Source of the DNA: Cenococcum geophilum 1.58
Taxonomy: Eukaryota > Ascomycota > Dothideomycetes > Gloniales > Gloniaceae
Direction: 5' to 3'
Length of the DNA: 64,000 bases
Assembly: GCA_001692895.1 (NCBI GenBank)
Contig: KV748179.1
Span: forward strand, 3,485,222-3,549,221
Shown: piece after piece, positions 48,493 to 59,849 of the stretch
Layout: every line of letters begins with the position of its first letter
Numbering within the stretch: the first letter of the stretch is position 1
Notes under the pieces: model-generated
Seen by the model: the letters and a program-made list of their open reading frames with translations, nothing else
Databases searched by the model: none
Told to the model about the DNA's origin: nothing
Made by a program: the position numbers and the translations under genes

Positions 48493-49317
48493 TTAATGGC
48501 TCTTTAGACTTGTTATTAGCAACGAAGTTTTTAGCAAAAATAATATACCTTTAAATTTTTCTGCGACTTTATCTATACTATAGTAATTTCTTTCCTAGTA
48601 GTTTATAATAATATAGCCTATAAGACCTAAGTATTCCGTATTAGGGAATTAATAACTTTTAAATAACTCTTTAATCTCTTTATTAGTCTAACTATTAAAA
48701 GGAGTCTAGCTACTCGCTACCTTATATAGGGTGGATCTAAGGGCGAAGATATCTGCCTATACTAATAGTAGCTCTCTAGGGTATTAATAACTATAAGCCA
48801 CGGTAATAAGGAAAGCAGAGCTATCTAAAGAGAAGCCACTAAAGTCGGCGACTTTTGCATGTAAATCTTGGTCTAAAAGAATATTATAGCATTATAGGTC
48901 CCTATAAATCACGCCGTTTAAATAGATAAAAGCGACTATATCTGCAATTTTTTGTCCCTATTAAAGCTGTTATTCTAAAGTAATATTATCCTTATAATTC
49001 CAAAGATAAGCTCGGAGATTATAATTACTTATAAACTTAAGCCAAATACCAGCGTCGCAACGCCCTTAATATTGTAAAAGCCCCGTATTGCCGCTATATT
49101 TATTAAAGCTCTCGTATATAGCTCTTTTAATAAGAATTGCATTGTCGTTTTTAAAGTAAGGGGTTTTAATAATACTCCCTAATAAGGCGTCCAGACAGAT
49201 AAAGCTAAAGTTTCCCTAGTTTACTAAATTATCTCTTATATAGCCCTTTAGCCATCTAATTTATATTTCTAAGGTTCTTAAACCGCGGTATTATGTAGAA
49301 GACGTTAGGTAGGACAT
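48493..49317 (-). pseudogene. Small protein kinase, RIP-inactivated
   Basis: A minus-strand frame of 275 codons from the ATG at 49317 (MSYLTSST) to a TAA at 48493. Kinase landmarks are in order: ICLDALLGSIIKTP (the Lys strand), CDAGIWLKFISN (hinge region), QKIADIVAFIYLNGVIYRDL (catalytic loop, followed by CYNILLD), AKVADFSGFSLDSSA (metal-binding loop, normally DFG or DFSG in this group), then ADIFALRSTLYKVAS. The catalytic His/Asn surroundings are altered and several TAG/TAA codons interrupt the frame. Size and motifs fit small kinases that are multi-copy in many Pezizomycotina. In-frame sequence upstream (to about 49700) is also fairly open, so the gene may start earlier. Confidence 0.82.
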
Positions 49318-52172
49318 GGATTAAGTAGAGTTATGCGGTCATTTATTACTAAGGGGCGGCTTATTAGAACTAGAGTTGTTTTAGGTTCTTAGTCACATTC
49401 TAGTAAAGTACTTTACTATATTAGCGCCGTTAAATCACGTAATAAGGAATCGACTTTATGGTTAAGTCTTCTACGTTTATAGCTAATTTATATTAACTTA
49501 CACCTAAGATAGCATTATATATTTATTAGTTCTTTCTAAGTTTAATCTACTAATGCCTCTATTAACATTTATAAGACCCCATTGTAGAAAGTAGGCTCTA
49601 TCTCCTATATATTAGTCTCCCTATAATTCTAAGGGTTTATAAAGTACAGACTAGGGTTATATAATTCCTTAAAGTAGAATTCGCTCGTTTCTAAGCCATA
49701 GCTTATAGCTCTATACGCGTATTATTAATTAAACGTTTAAAGTTAGTATAGAAAATTCAAGGTTTACTAAGGATATTAAAACTCTTACAGCTTTCTGCTT
49801 CTTAATTACCGTCTAATACGGCCTTAAAAATCTAAGGATTTGGAAACTAGGGCGGCTAAAAATGGATATACCTAAAAATAGGCTATTCTTTAGGGTCTGG
49901 CTCGGTCCCCAACTCTATACCGTCCTTTACTTACTTTACCATTGTTTATTCCCTCTTATTACTATTACTATAATAAGCTAATATAGACCGAGCCAGTTAA
50001 GTACTAGTATAAGGAGTGCCTTTTAGCGTTCCTAAATTATACTATATACTAGTAGATTATAGGAAAGTTCCTTATACAAAGTAATATTAGATAAGAGAGT
50101 GCTATTACTCTTATAGCTGCATATTCCTTTACTAATATTTCTTATAAAAAAGTATTGCATCTAAATTCAAACTAAGCTTAGCTAATAATACGTATCGTTA
50201 CTCTAAAATGGGCTGGCTGCTAGTGTTTAGTATTTCGCTTATAGGTTTTACACTATTCTTCTCTAAAGCTATAGCTAATGCATTTAAGCTTTCTAGTACT
50301 AAAAATGCTATTTGGCATAAATAATAAAGGTAAATTACTATAGATAAATGCTAGGTATATCCTAAATTAATTTACCTTAAAAGCCTACCGCCCTATAAAT
50401 AATACTAAAGTGTAAGTTATTAGCGACTTAGTTAATTAAGGTATAAGTATAGTAGGAAGGACGCATACAAGCCTATATAATTGGATTTTCTATTAACAAG
50501 GATCTAAAGCTAGAGAAAGGAAAAGAGAAGAATAGTAGCGCCGCTTAAAGTTTTATACAATCTACTAGTTACGTAACTATAGCTATCTACCACTTTCTGC
50601 CGCCGCAATCTACTGTTTTCTGCTAGTACCGTAACATAAGTGTCTATTTATTGTTTACCAGTTTTCTATCCTTAAGCTTTTTAGACTTATTTAGAAGCTA
50701 GGCGTACTATAAAGACTATATAGATATATTCCTTATATAAATATAAATTACGATAATTATAACTTTTATAGTTATAGACTAATGCCTACCTTAAGCGGTA
50801 TATACGTTAATTAGCGTAGTAGCAAACCTAAACTACGAATTAACTAAGCCAGGGCTGTCCTCTTAATTAATACTCTACTCCGCTTATATAATTCTAACCA
50901 CTTATAAAAATAGGGTTCTAAGCAGTTATATATAATTGTGTTGCTAAGCTAACTATAGCTAGAATGTTTTTAATATTCCTATAATAAATAGAATCCCTAC
51001 TACTAGTAAAATCGGCACATTTTAAATTATACGTTAAACTATCTTTTTACCTTTACTATTGCTAAGAATCTAAGAATTCTTAAAAGAAGTAAAGGTAGCT
51101 AGGAGAATAACATATGCAGCTAGTGTAAGCTATAAAAAAGCCAATGCGAGAATATTATACTTTATTAGCGCTTTATTTACTTAGATAGATATAATTATAT
51201 AGTTAGTATATACGGAGGTATTCTTATTAGTAGAGCCCTCTTTTTCTTAATTAAGGCGGTCCTAGGCGCTAGGCATATTTCCAGATCTAAATTAAGGACG
51301 ATTAGCGGCTAATAGAGGAATACTTATACTAGCGGATTAAAGGGTAATCTAATTAATTTTAGGGTACCTGTCTATAATAGCTAAGGGCATTGCTATTTTA
51401 GTCTGGACCCTATTTAGGCTTTAGTTTAGAACCTATTTAGGCCTTAGTTAAAATATAAAGAGTTATAATCTCCAGTTTAGGATCTACAGGCTTTTAGATA
51501 TAAAAATACTCCCTTTTTTAATCTCTAGGCATCTAAAAGCTTATATTGTTACTAAATATAATATACTATACTCTCTTCTAACTAATTCCGCTTGTACTAA
51601 AACTCTTCTAATAAAAAAAGGGGAATAATATTATGGCTTAAATAAATACCTCTAAACCGAAGCTTAAATAAATGCTATATTACGAAAATACTAAGCTAAG
51701 GAGAAGGAAAAGGGGTTGCTAGGACTAATGTAAATATATATAAATATATATAGAGCTAGCTGCTAAGGCGCTAGTAGTAGGCGAGCTAATTATAGGGCGT
51801 GGCAAAATATGGCAGAATTTAACAAATAATATGCTATAGCGCCGTCACAAATAATATGCGTTTTGTATAGTAGATACTTAATCTTAAGTTTTCCTATAAT
51901 ACGCAAGAGCTTAATATTTTACACTAAGTAATATTTAAATTCTAATAATATAGATTTAATAGTATGCTTTATTAATGCTTATAACTTAATTCTATTTTTA
52001 AAGAATACCTAGTTTTATTTAATTTCTATAAAGTATAACTAAAAATAGGCTAGGAACTAATTTAGGCTCTAAACTTAGACCTATAAAAGGTAAACGGGCA
52101 AGCTAATTTAATAAACGAGTTAAGAAAGATATAAATTTATCCCTTTTTTTAAGACAAAAAAATACGCTACCT
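49318..52172. other. Long RIPped stretch without a recognisable gene
   Basis: Fragments of open frame occur on both strands. On minus, 49500-49720 contains GDRAYFLQWGLINVNRGI in the kinase frame; on plus, 50202-50310 contains MGWLLVFSISLIGFTLFFSK. None can be joined into a known protein. An 11-bp inverted repeat CTGGCTCGGTC/GACCGAGCCAG lies at about 49900 and 49990. A short direct repeat (CCTATTTAGGCTTTAGTT type) lies at 51410-51455. The stretch probably held one or more genes. Confidence 0.35.
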
Positions 52173-52426
52173 ATATTTAAGTTACCAACGGAGATTCTTA
52201 GCGATATTATTGGCTTTTTGCTAATTAAGGATACTAATAGCGTATTATTAAGTTATAGGGCTCTTTATAATAAAGGCTATAATACTTTTTAAAATAACTG
52301 CTTTTGCTTTACATTAGTGGATCTCCGTAAATTAGATAAATTAGAAGACTTTCTTGCTAAGAAAAGGTCTTAACACCTCTAGACTATTCTGTTTAACCTT
52401 AATACTACCTCTTTAATAATAGATAT
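52173..52426 (+). pseudogene. F-box protein 2, N-terminal part (split by Copia)
   Basis: The frame starts at 52173, where the expected ATG reads ATA (a TpG-to-TpA change), with FKLPTEILSDIIGFLLIKDT then LLSYRALYNKGYNTF: an F-box (LP.E.L.DI) with the usual following region VDLRKLDKLEDFLAKKRS. It breaks at IIDI, where the Copia element entered. The frame continues exactly after 58702. Breaks inside are RIP-type stops. The gene would encode an SCF substrate adaptor. Confidence 0.82.
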
Positions 52427-52694
52427 TATTCGTACTAACTTAATAGCACGAGTGAGTCGTATCCACGGGCACGAAATACATGTAGTATTATATGCTTGTT
52501 TGGATGGTGACTGTCGATTATATAAAGCAGACTACGTGGTCTATATACTAATGCACCTCCCCCCTAATTAGTTAGTGCTTCATAAGTGCACCAGACGCGT
52601 AAGCGAGTGGTTGGTACACTGAACGCGTAAACGCGTACCTGGTGTACCGAACGCGTAAGCACGCGGTTGGTACAACAGGTGCTGTAATTATACA
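52427..52694 (-). repeat. 3' LTR of the Copia element
   Basis: 268 bp, on plus TATTCGTACTAACTTAATAG to TAATTATACA. The part at 52596-52680 holds three imperfect ~33-bp units built on ACGCGTAAGCG...GGTTGGTACA, rich in intact CpG. Confidence 0.95.
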
Positions 52695-52836
52695 CTGGCG
52701 GTACTTAAAAAATGAAACCACCTATATACAGCCTCCGTAATTGCTTTAATAAAACCATAAAACATAAAGGAAAATACATAGGAAATCTCCCCCGAGGTGC
52801 CGTCTAGGCTGCCTTCTAAATAGTGCTCCAAGCTGG

Positions 52837-52924
52837 CCGTAAGTCCTGCTTACGGTCCATAAAATAAACTATACGGCCTTTTAACGGGCCGTAAATGCAC
52901 CATACGGCCTTCCAACGGGCCGTA
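52837..52924. other. Three adjacent hairpins in the Copia 3' untranslated region
   Basis: CCGTAAG-TCCTG-CTTACGG (52837-52855), TACGGCC...GGCCGTA (52872-52893) and a second TACGGCC...GGCCGTA (52903-52924) are perfect 7-bp stems. They lie between the 3' LTR and the pol stop. Confidence 0.7.
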
Positions 52925-52944
52925 GCTGAACCGTAAATACTCCA

Positions 52945-55900
52945 TTAGTCTCGCTCTACCCATTCTATAACCTTTAGGTTAAGCTTATTCGTATTAATTA
53001 GGGTTTTAAGAGCTTAACACAGCTTTGCCTTAGTCATAACATCTACTAGGTTGTCTTCGCTGCTAATCCATTTAACCTCTATAATCTTACGTCATTTATA
53101 GGCCTAACGTAAGCACATTAGGTCGACCATAAGCCTCTTCTCTTATATCATACCTAGTTTAACTAGGCAGTTATAAAGGGACTTTAAATCAGTACATAAA
53201 ACTAGGGGTAACTGCTCTAGTTGTAAAATCTTCTAGACCGTTAATTTGATTGCGGCTGCTATATTAAATCCATAAGCTAGTATATATAGTTTAGAAGCTA
53301 GTACACTACAGGTTACTTATTTGCACTTAATTAAAGACCAGTACAGTATATTTACGTCCTAATTACAGTCCGTAAGTACAATTATAAAGCCAATTTATAA
53401 TAATAGGTCTTTATTATTGGTAAAGGAGGCGTCCATAAATGCCAGTAAGCTAAGGGAACTTAGGTCTAGTGGTACAAAAGTAAGTCCCCTTACTACATTG
53501 TCAATTTGCCACTAAATACGCTTATTAAACTGCTTAATATTTTCTTCTTACGGATCTACTGCCTAGGCCGTAAAGAACAAGTCATAGGCAAATTCGGGTT
53601 AGCAGACTGTGGCAATATAGGCGCCTCTTACACGCTATATAGTGTATTAGTCCTTTATATTTACGGTCTTACAGGTCTCTCTATAGAAACTAGTAAAGTC
53701 CGTAGGCTTTACTATAACAAGCTTTAGGTTTTAAGCTTAGCGTTCCTAAGTCAGCTTAATTAGGTTACCCTTTTAGGTAATTAGGCCTTTATTAAACTTA
53801 ATTAGGTTCTGCTCAGTTAACTGCTCTTATAGCTTTACTAAGAACTTAGCCTTTTACGGTTTAGTTTCTTTAGCGTTCGCAAAGGTCTAGTTTGCTAGGA
53901 AGAGGGTATTATCCGTTTAGAGTCTAACAATACTAAGGCCGTTTGATAGGCTATATAGGAGGCAGGGGTCATAGATCGACTGTTCTATTTTAAGTTTACT
54001 AACGTGGTGCTAGTAGTATATCTTAAACTAATGGTTTCTAGCTTCCGGTACTCCGTATAGAGGTTTTACAACCCATAGGATTGTTCCTAGTTATAGGTTA
54101 AGCTCGGGGGGTAGCCGTATAAAGATATCCCTACTTAGGTAAGTATTAGACTATACATAGGCTTGTAAGATATCCCGTAGGTAAAGAGCTATGGGTTTAC
54201 TTTACTATAGTCCGGGCATAAGTGTAAGTATAATCCGTTAACTAACTCATTAAATTATAGGTAATTGCGTAAGGACTAAGTCCTTTCCCTAGTCGTTATA
54301 AGCTTATATAATAAGCCTTAACTTTTTAAAGGCTTTATTAGTACCAGGGTACTTAATTTCGTTAATAAAGCGTAAGTTAAATATACGGACGCCTTACAGG
54401 ACGTCTTTCTCCATTACAACCGCAAAGACGCCCTTCTTAAGTAATCCGTTAATCTCTTTGCGTCATAAGTCCGTAAAAGGGGTTTTCTATACTAGAACTG
54501 ATATATCCGCAGGCGAAGATTGCCTTACGGATATTCCTACGGAGGTTAGGTAGTTCTTTATTACGGGGTTCTTAGTTATAGGGTGCTTTCAGGGGCGTCC
54601 TCGGCTACGCTTTACGGTAGGTTTAGTAGGTTTAGTGGGTTTCTAGGGGACTTCTAGGGTAGGCAAGGGTGCTTCCAGTTCGTCTAATTCGGCAGTCGCT
54701 TCTGGTTCGTTTAGTTTAACGGTTACTTCTAGTTTATCTAGCTCGACGTTATAGGTGTTTTCGGGCCGAAAGTAGGGTTTTATGGACGTGCTCCTAAAGC
54801 TAGTCGGTCCGCTAGGGAGTTATACGCAGCACATTTCGTTTTCTACGGCCAGTAAATAGTAAGGTCCCGTCTAGTTGCCGCTTTTACGCCATATAAGGAC
54901 TTCAGAATTAAGCGGGAGGTTATAAACTAAGGTTATGTCTAGTCCGTTACGGTAATATAGGGCGCTATTAACTGCTTATTTGGCCCATAGTTTAACTATT
55001 TCAGCCATTACCTTCCGTATTGCAGCTGCTCGTTCCGTAATAAACAGGGCAGGAGGGCCTAGGTTACTCATCCTTAGGTAGGCTCCGTAGACCAAAAGGG
55101 TGGGTACTAGTCCGTCTAGGCCAGCGGTATTGTTAACGGCTTTTACGGCCATCTATAGAGCCAGTTCCTTTTAGATATCCTTACATTCATCCATAATAAT
55201 CTAGTAAGCTCTCCGTAAGGCTAGGTAAGCTCGCTTAACAAGCCTAATAGACCAATACGCCTTAACTAGAACAGCTTTTGTTAATATAGCTATGGCCGTA
55301 GCATACTACTAGAATTCCTTGCTAATAAAGTTCCTACCAGCGTCGTAGGTAATATACTTAGGGGGTCTAACGTATGTGTCAATCCAGCAGGTCCGTAAAA
55401 TGTCCTAAGTGTATTTTATAGATATATTTTGCAACTAACGGGCGGCTTAATAGCGGGTTGCCTTATCAATTATGTATAATACTAGGCTGCCGTTAATATA
55501 TATAATATCTATATACACTAAGTGGTTAAAGTTAAGGTCCTTATAAAGGGTGAACTTAAATCGGCCTAGGGAACGTCCGTATTTCTGGCAAAAGAAGTAG
55601 TATTTAGTTAGGTAGTTAATTGCCTTTCTATTAACATCGTCGTGTCCAGAGCGTTTAAGGACTCTATATAGCTTTTCGGCTGATAAGTAGCCAAAACGGC
55701 GGTGTAGGCAGTAGATCTTAGTACTAGTAAGGTAGTATAGATTATAGTTAAAAGATTCCTAAATGTAGGTCCGTAAAGTCTCTCCCTATATAAGGAACGG
55801 GTGTCTAAATCGTTATATAATTGGCAGGGTAATATACTTACTTCCTAGGGCAGTTGCAGGGCCAATCAAGGTGTCCGTAACATTGTTATAGTACACCTAT

Positions 55901-58000
55901 AACCTATCTATGTCTGCAAGACAGAGTAGGAAGGGGGTGTCCGCTTTTACTACGTGGAAGTTAACTAGGCTAATTAGAGTCTTAACTTTAACTAATCTAA
56001 TTAATGCGGTTAAGCTAATGCCGAATTGGGCGTTTACGGCCCCAGTTTACGTAATATTAATGTCCGTATTGTTATTTGTGGTAGTCCTATATACGAGGTA
56101 TTATCCGTAGCCTACGGTAGACTTCTTAGAGGCACCTATATTAATTATAACACCGTAGAATTCCTTAGGGGTATAGCGTTCTATAGTAATATATGCAAAT
56201 AGGTCCTACTTATAATCTAGAACATCTATAACGGGGGTACTTACGGAATAGTTTTTGGGCGTAACTAAGTATATAAAGGAACGGTCGGCTAATACGGTTA
56301 TAATATTAAAGGCTTAGCTGTCCGTAAAAGGTCTAAAAGTGGTTAGGAATGTCTCTAAGGTCTCTTACTCCTAAGCGTCTAAGTTAAAGTCAATTATAAG
56401 GGCTTCTATTAACTTATTAGGGGGCTCTTCTACTTCCTCTCCTTCGTATTCCAAAATAAACTGGTTAATATGGCTATTAAGTCTCTTCCTAAACTTATTA
56501 CGTTCTTCCTAGGTATACCTTATAGACCAACATCCTTCCTTACCGTACACAAAGCACTTCTAGCTAGTTTATCTGTGGGGGTATATTTTCGTATAGGGGT
56601 TGCTGCGGGGGTTACGGGGACTTAGTTGGTACGGGTGCTGCTAGCGGTAATAGTGGTCCGTAAAGTAGACGTCTAAGTCTATTTGTGGATATTAAATATC
56701 CGTGGTAAAGGCTTAAGTGCTGCCTAGTGGGTTTAAGACTTCGTACGTTATAATAGAGGACCGTAAATCGTTAATAAGGCCAGCTAAGGTGTCTACAGGC
56801 TTGTAATAGGCGTACTTACAGGGCTCTACTTCCTAGTAGGCCGTAATAAGTTTATTATGCAGGAAGTCGTCTATTTAAAGCTTGGCGTTAAGGCCGTGCT
56901 ATAGGTGCCGGAGGTCTTTAATAAGAATTTGTAGGCACTCTATAGTCAATTTTTCAGTATTCTTGTTAATTACGGTCCGTAGCTTGGTCGCATCCCATTA
57001 GGTAAGAATATTACGCTTATATTCCGGTCCTTTAAAGTAGTTACGGGTAGCCTCGCATAGCTTATCAAAGGGAACACCAAGGGGGTTACTCTTAAGGTTG
57101 GTGTAGTAGTAGTTAAGTGCTAGGCCGCGCAGCATAGTAGAGTAGGCTTAGCTGAATTCTTATTTAGGAATATTAGCCTTTTAGCAAAGGTCCGTAAAGA
57201 TAGTCAGTTTAAAGTTAAAATTGTCGTTTTCACCGCTGTACTTAGATTCGTCGGTATAGAGCTTGGCTAGGTTAGCTAGTTCCTTACCGTAGGTCTTTAC
57301 TTAGGTGCGTTACAGATCTATAACTTGCGGATCTATGGCTTGTGGATATATAGCTTGCGGATCTATAACTTAGGCAGGTTATGGATCTGTGGCTTTAGCG
57401 ACGGAAGGGTTTTAGTCTATATTTTGGTTTACGGGGGTATTACGGTCCGTAACTTAAGTACTAGGTTTACTTTAGCCCGTAAGATTAATTCTAAAATCGC
57501 TTAGGTTTATAGAACAAATTTGGTTAAGTAGGTCAGGTATAAGGCCAGCGATGCTATTAAGTTTAGGAAAAGTAGAGAGATTATTAGTAGCTTTAACCTA
57601 GTCTAGGATTTTCTCTTTAGTCCATTCCGTTTGGTCCTCCTCCTGTATTATATTATATAAGGACCGTACAACAGTAACTCATTTATCCTTTTTAACCCAT
57701 ATACCTTAGTAACGTAAAAGGGTTCGTAGGTTACGGATAGTAGTAGGGTTACAAGCCTTAAGAATAGCTTCCGTAAAGTCCGCAAAGTCTTCCTTATATT
57801 GCTCCCATAGGTCGTCGTTTAGAAGCTTATAGTGTCCGTATTTAAGGATTTTAAAATTAATATAGTCGTTAACGTCGTCCGTAGACGTGAGGTCGACTCC
57901 TTAGCTCCACTTCTTTTAACCTTTACTGATTTGCTTGCTTATATCTACTATATTATATAGCGTTGTATGTCTATATAAGCTATGGCGGGTTATAGTAGCT
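52945..58000 (-). pseudogene. Copia gag-pol polyprotein, RIP-inactivated
   Basis: From N- to C-terminus on the minus strand: a gag region (GVDLTSTDDVNDYINFKILK near 57840-57900), a zinc knuckle (CFVYGKEGCWSIRYT near 56515-56560), integrase (LHRRFGYLS near 55700, YIDIIYINGS near 55510, TYDAGRNFI near 55330-55350), RT (PFTDLWRKEINGLLKKG near 54440-54485, PLYGVPEARNHWF near 54020-54065, active site TDNTLFLAN at about 53900-53925 where TDD is expected) and RNase H ending IIEVKWISSEDNLVDVMTKA near 53035-53090. A terminal WVERD is followed by a stop at 52945. TAG/TAA breaks are fewer than in the Gypsy elements. The N-terminus is uncertain. Confidence 0.88.
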
Positions 58001-58429
58001 TATAGCGGGTGGAGGAGGTCTTATAACGGTCCGTAAAATCAATTAGCGGGTCCGTAACAGTTTAAGGGGTCTTATAGTAGTCCGTAAAGGCGATTAACGG
58101 GTCTATAACGGTTCGTAGAAGGGTAGAGGTCTCCGTAAGGGGTCCGAAAAGAGGTCGGGGGTATTAAGGGAGGGTGTAGTAGGAATAGGGGTTTAAGGTT
58201 TAAAGAGGGTTGAGGATAGGGGGTTCCGTAAAGGTCTGTATTCGCGTCTATAACTTTTAGTAAACCGTACTAAGACTTAAATAAGTATACAGAGTTGGTA
58301 ATAGTCCGTAATCCCCGACTTCCAACCTTCCAGCAGGTTATACTAGGAGTCTAAACGGGTGGTCGCTGTCGTGTATCTCTCGGTGGGAGGTGTCGAGTAA
58401 TTGCTGATCTATACGCGCTCACTAATCAG
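58001..58429 (-). other. Copia 5' leader with repeated CCGTAA motifs
   Basis: The region between the gag start and the 5' LTR. Within 58020-58150 a ~60-bp unit is imperfectly duplicated (GGTCCGTAAAATCAATTAGC and GTCCGTAAAGGCGATTAACG). No canonical TGG-type tRNA primer-binding site was seen beside the LTR. Confidence 0.5.
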
Positions 58430-58697
58430 TGTTCGTACTAACTTAATAGCACGAGTAAGTCGTATCCATGGGCACGAAATACATGTAGTATCGTATGCTT
58501 ATTTGGATGGTGACTGTCAATTGTATAAAGCAGACTACGTGGTCTATATACTAATGCACCTCCCCCCTAATTAGTTAGTGCTTCATAAGTGCACCAGACG
58601 CGTAAGCGAGTGGTTAGTGCACTGAACGCGTAAACGCGTACCTGGTGTACCGAACGCGTAAGCACGCGGTTGGTACAACAGGTGCTGTAATTATACA
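58430..58697 (-). repeat. 5' LTR of the Copia element
   Basis: 268 bp, on plus TGTTCGTACTAACTTAATAG to TAATTATACA. It differs from the other LTR by a handful of transitions and keeps intact TG...CA ends. Confidence 0.95.
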
Positions 58698-59388
58698 GAT
58701 ATAATTAAGGAATTTTCTTCTTTAATTATAAAAGTTTTATAAGATATAAAGTGCAACACAATTATACTACGTAAATCCCCTTATTACTATTTAGGAAAAA
58801 TAATATCTATAAAGCTTTAGTACTGCTTAGATAAAATACAGGCTATAAAAGGGCAGTGTCGGCCTCTTAAAATTTACCTAGAGAATATAATGCATTACGA
58901 TTTTGCTAAGGAATATATATAAGAAGCCCTAAAGAATGTCTTCGCTTTTACTCTAAAGTCTAATTTTGATTTATTACGTTACGGTAATTTTAAGCCAACT
59001 ATTTGGATTTAGGACTTACTACTATGCTTACCAAATCTTAAGGAATTATCCTTAGATTTTAATTTTACTCTAAAGCATATACCTTAGTAGATTATAGATA
59101 AATTAAAGATAATTAATCTTTACGGTCTTTAAAGCTTTAAGATATTTGGGTCTAAAAGGGACCGTATTACGTTTCCTATAAATACCTTATAATAACTTAA
59201 GCTTTCTCTAAGGGAACTTACTTTACAACATATATTCTTTATAAAGGACTTATTTGCAGATTTTGTTTAGGACCTTAAGGAGAGTTTCTTATTAAATTAT
59301 ATTTGCTTTAAGGATATATATAGTTACTATTTTATTAAAGGTCCAATAGAATTTAGCGGATATAATACTTTTAGGGACTTATCTATAT
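58698..59388 (+). pseudogene. F-box protein 2, C-terminal part (leucine-rich), cut by Gypsy-1b
   Basis: A direct in-frame continuation of 52173-52426 after the GATAT duplication. It contains LPNLKELSLDFNFTLKHIP (about 59025-59085), KIINLYGL, LKLSLRELTLQHIFF and IKDLFADF, a leucine-rich pattern common behind fungal F-boxes. The whole 230-codon stretch stays in one frame with stops only at likely Gln/Trp codons. It ends where the LTR of Gypsy-1b begins; the rest of the gene would lie beyond the element, outside the window. Confidence 0.8.
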
Positions 59389-59808
59389 TGTTACGGACGC
59401 TTTAAGTACGATGTTATAACTACTTAGGGAGGAGTCGGAAGAAGCTAGTTAGTTAATTTAGGCACGGTCTAGAATAAAGCCAATAGAGCTATATAACAAG
59501 GAATGGTAATTAAGGTTATATAATATTATACACAGTGTACGTAGTATATAAAGGGAATATATATACAATACGTATAATATATACCTTACGTATAAAGGGG
59601 ATTTCTTAAGAATATGGTTGTGTATTTAAAGGACTACAGTTCTTACCCAGATAGTTCTCTCCTTTATAGTGAATCTTAGAATATAATTAGAGTTAATCTA
59701 TTAGGCAACCACTCCACCAGTTATTATTACGTTATTAACTTTTTATTTACCTATATACCCAGCCTATTAATAAGTCCACCGTAGTTCCTACTATAAGGCT
59801 TCGTTACA
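59389..59808 (+). repeat. 5' LTR of Gypsy-1b
   Basis: 420 bp, TGTTACGGACGC to CTTCGTTACA, with both terminal dinucleotides intact. It shows what the mutated ends of the copy-a LTRs looked like. Confidence 0.95.
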
Positions 59809-59849
59809 TATTTACTACTAAGGTTATAGTATTAATAAAGTCGAATAAC

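Larger units (their letters stand above)
52427..58697 (-). mobile_element. Copia LTR retrotransposon, minus strand
   Basis: A complete 6,271-bp element with 268-bp LTRs and a perfect target-site duplication GATAT (52422-52426 and 58698-58702). Read on the minus strand it encodes gag with a zinc knuckle, integrase before RT, then RNase H: the Ty1/Copia order. It sits in F-box gene 2. It is less TA-saturated than the Gypsy elements and unusually rich in the motif CCGTAA/TTACGG. Confidence 0.95.

Noticed and set aside
49900..50000. MITE bounded by CTGGCTCGGTC/GACCGAGCCAG
   Set aside because: The 11-bp repeat is short, there is no target duplication, and no second copy was seen.
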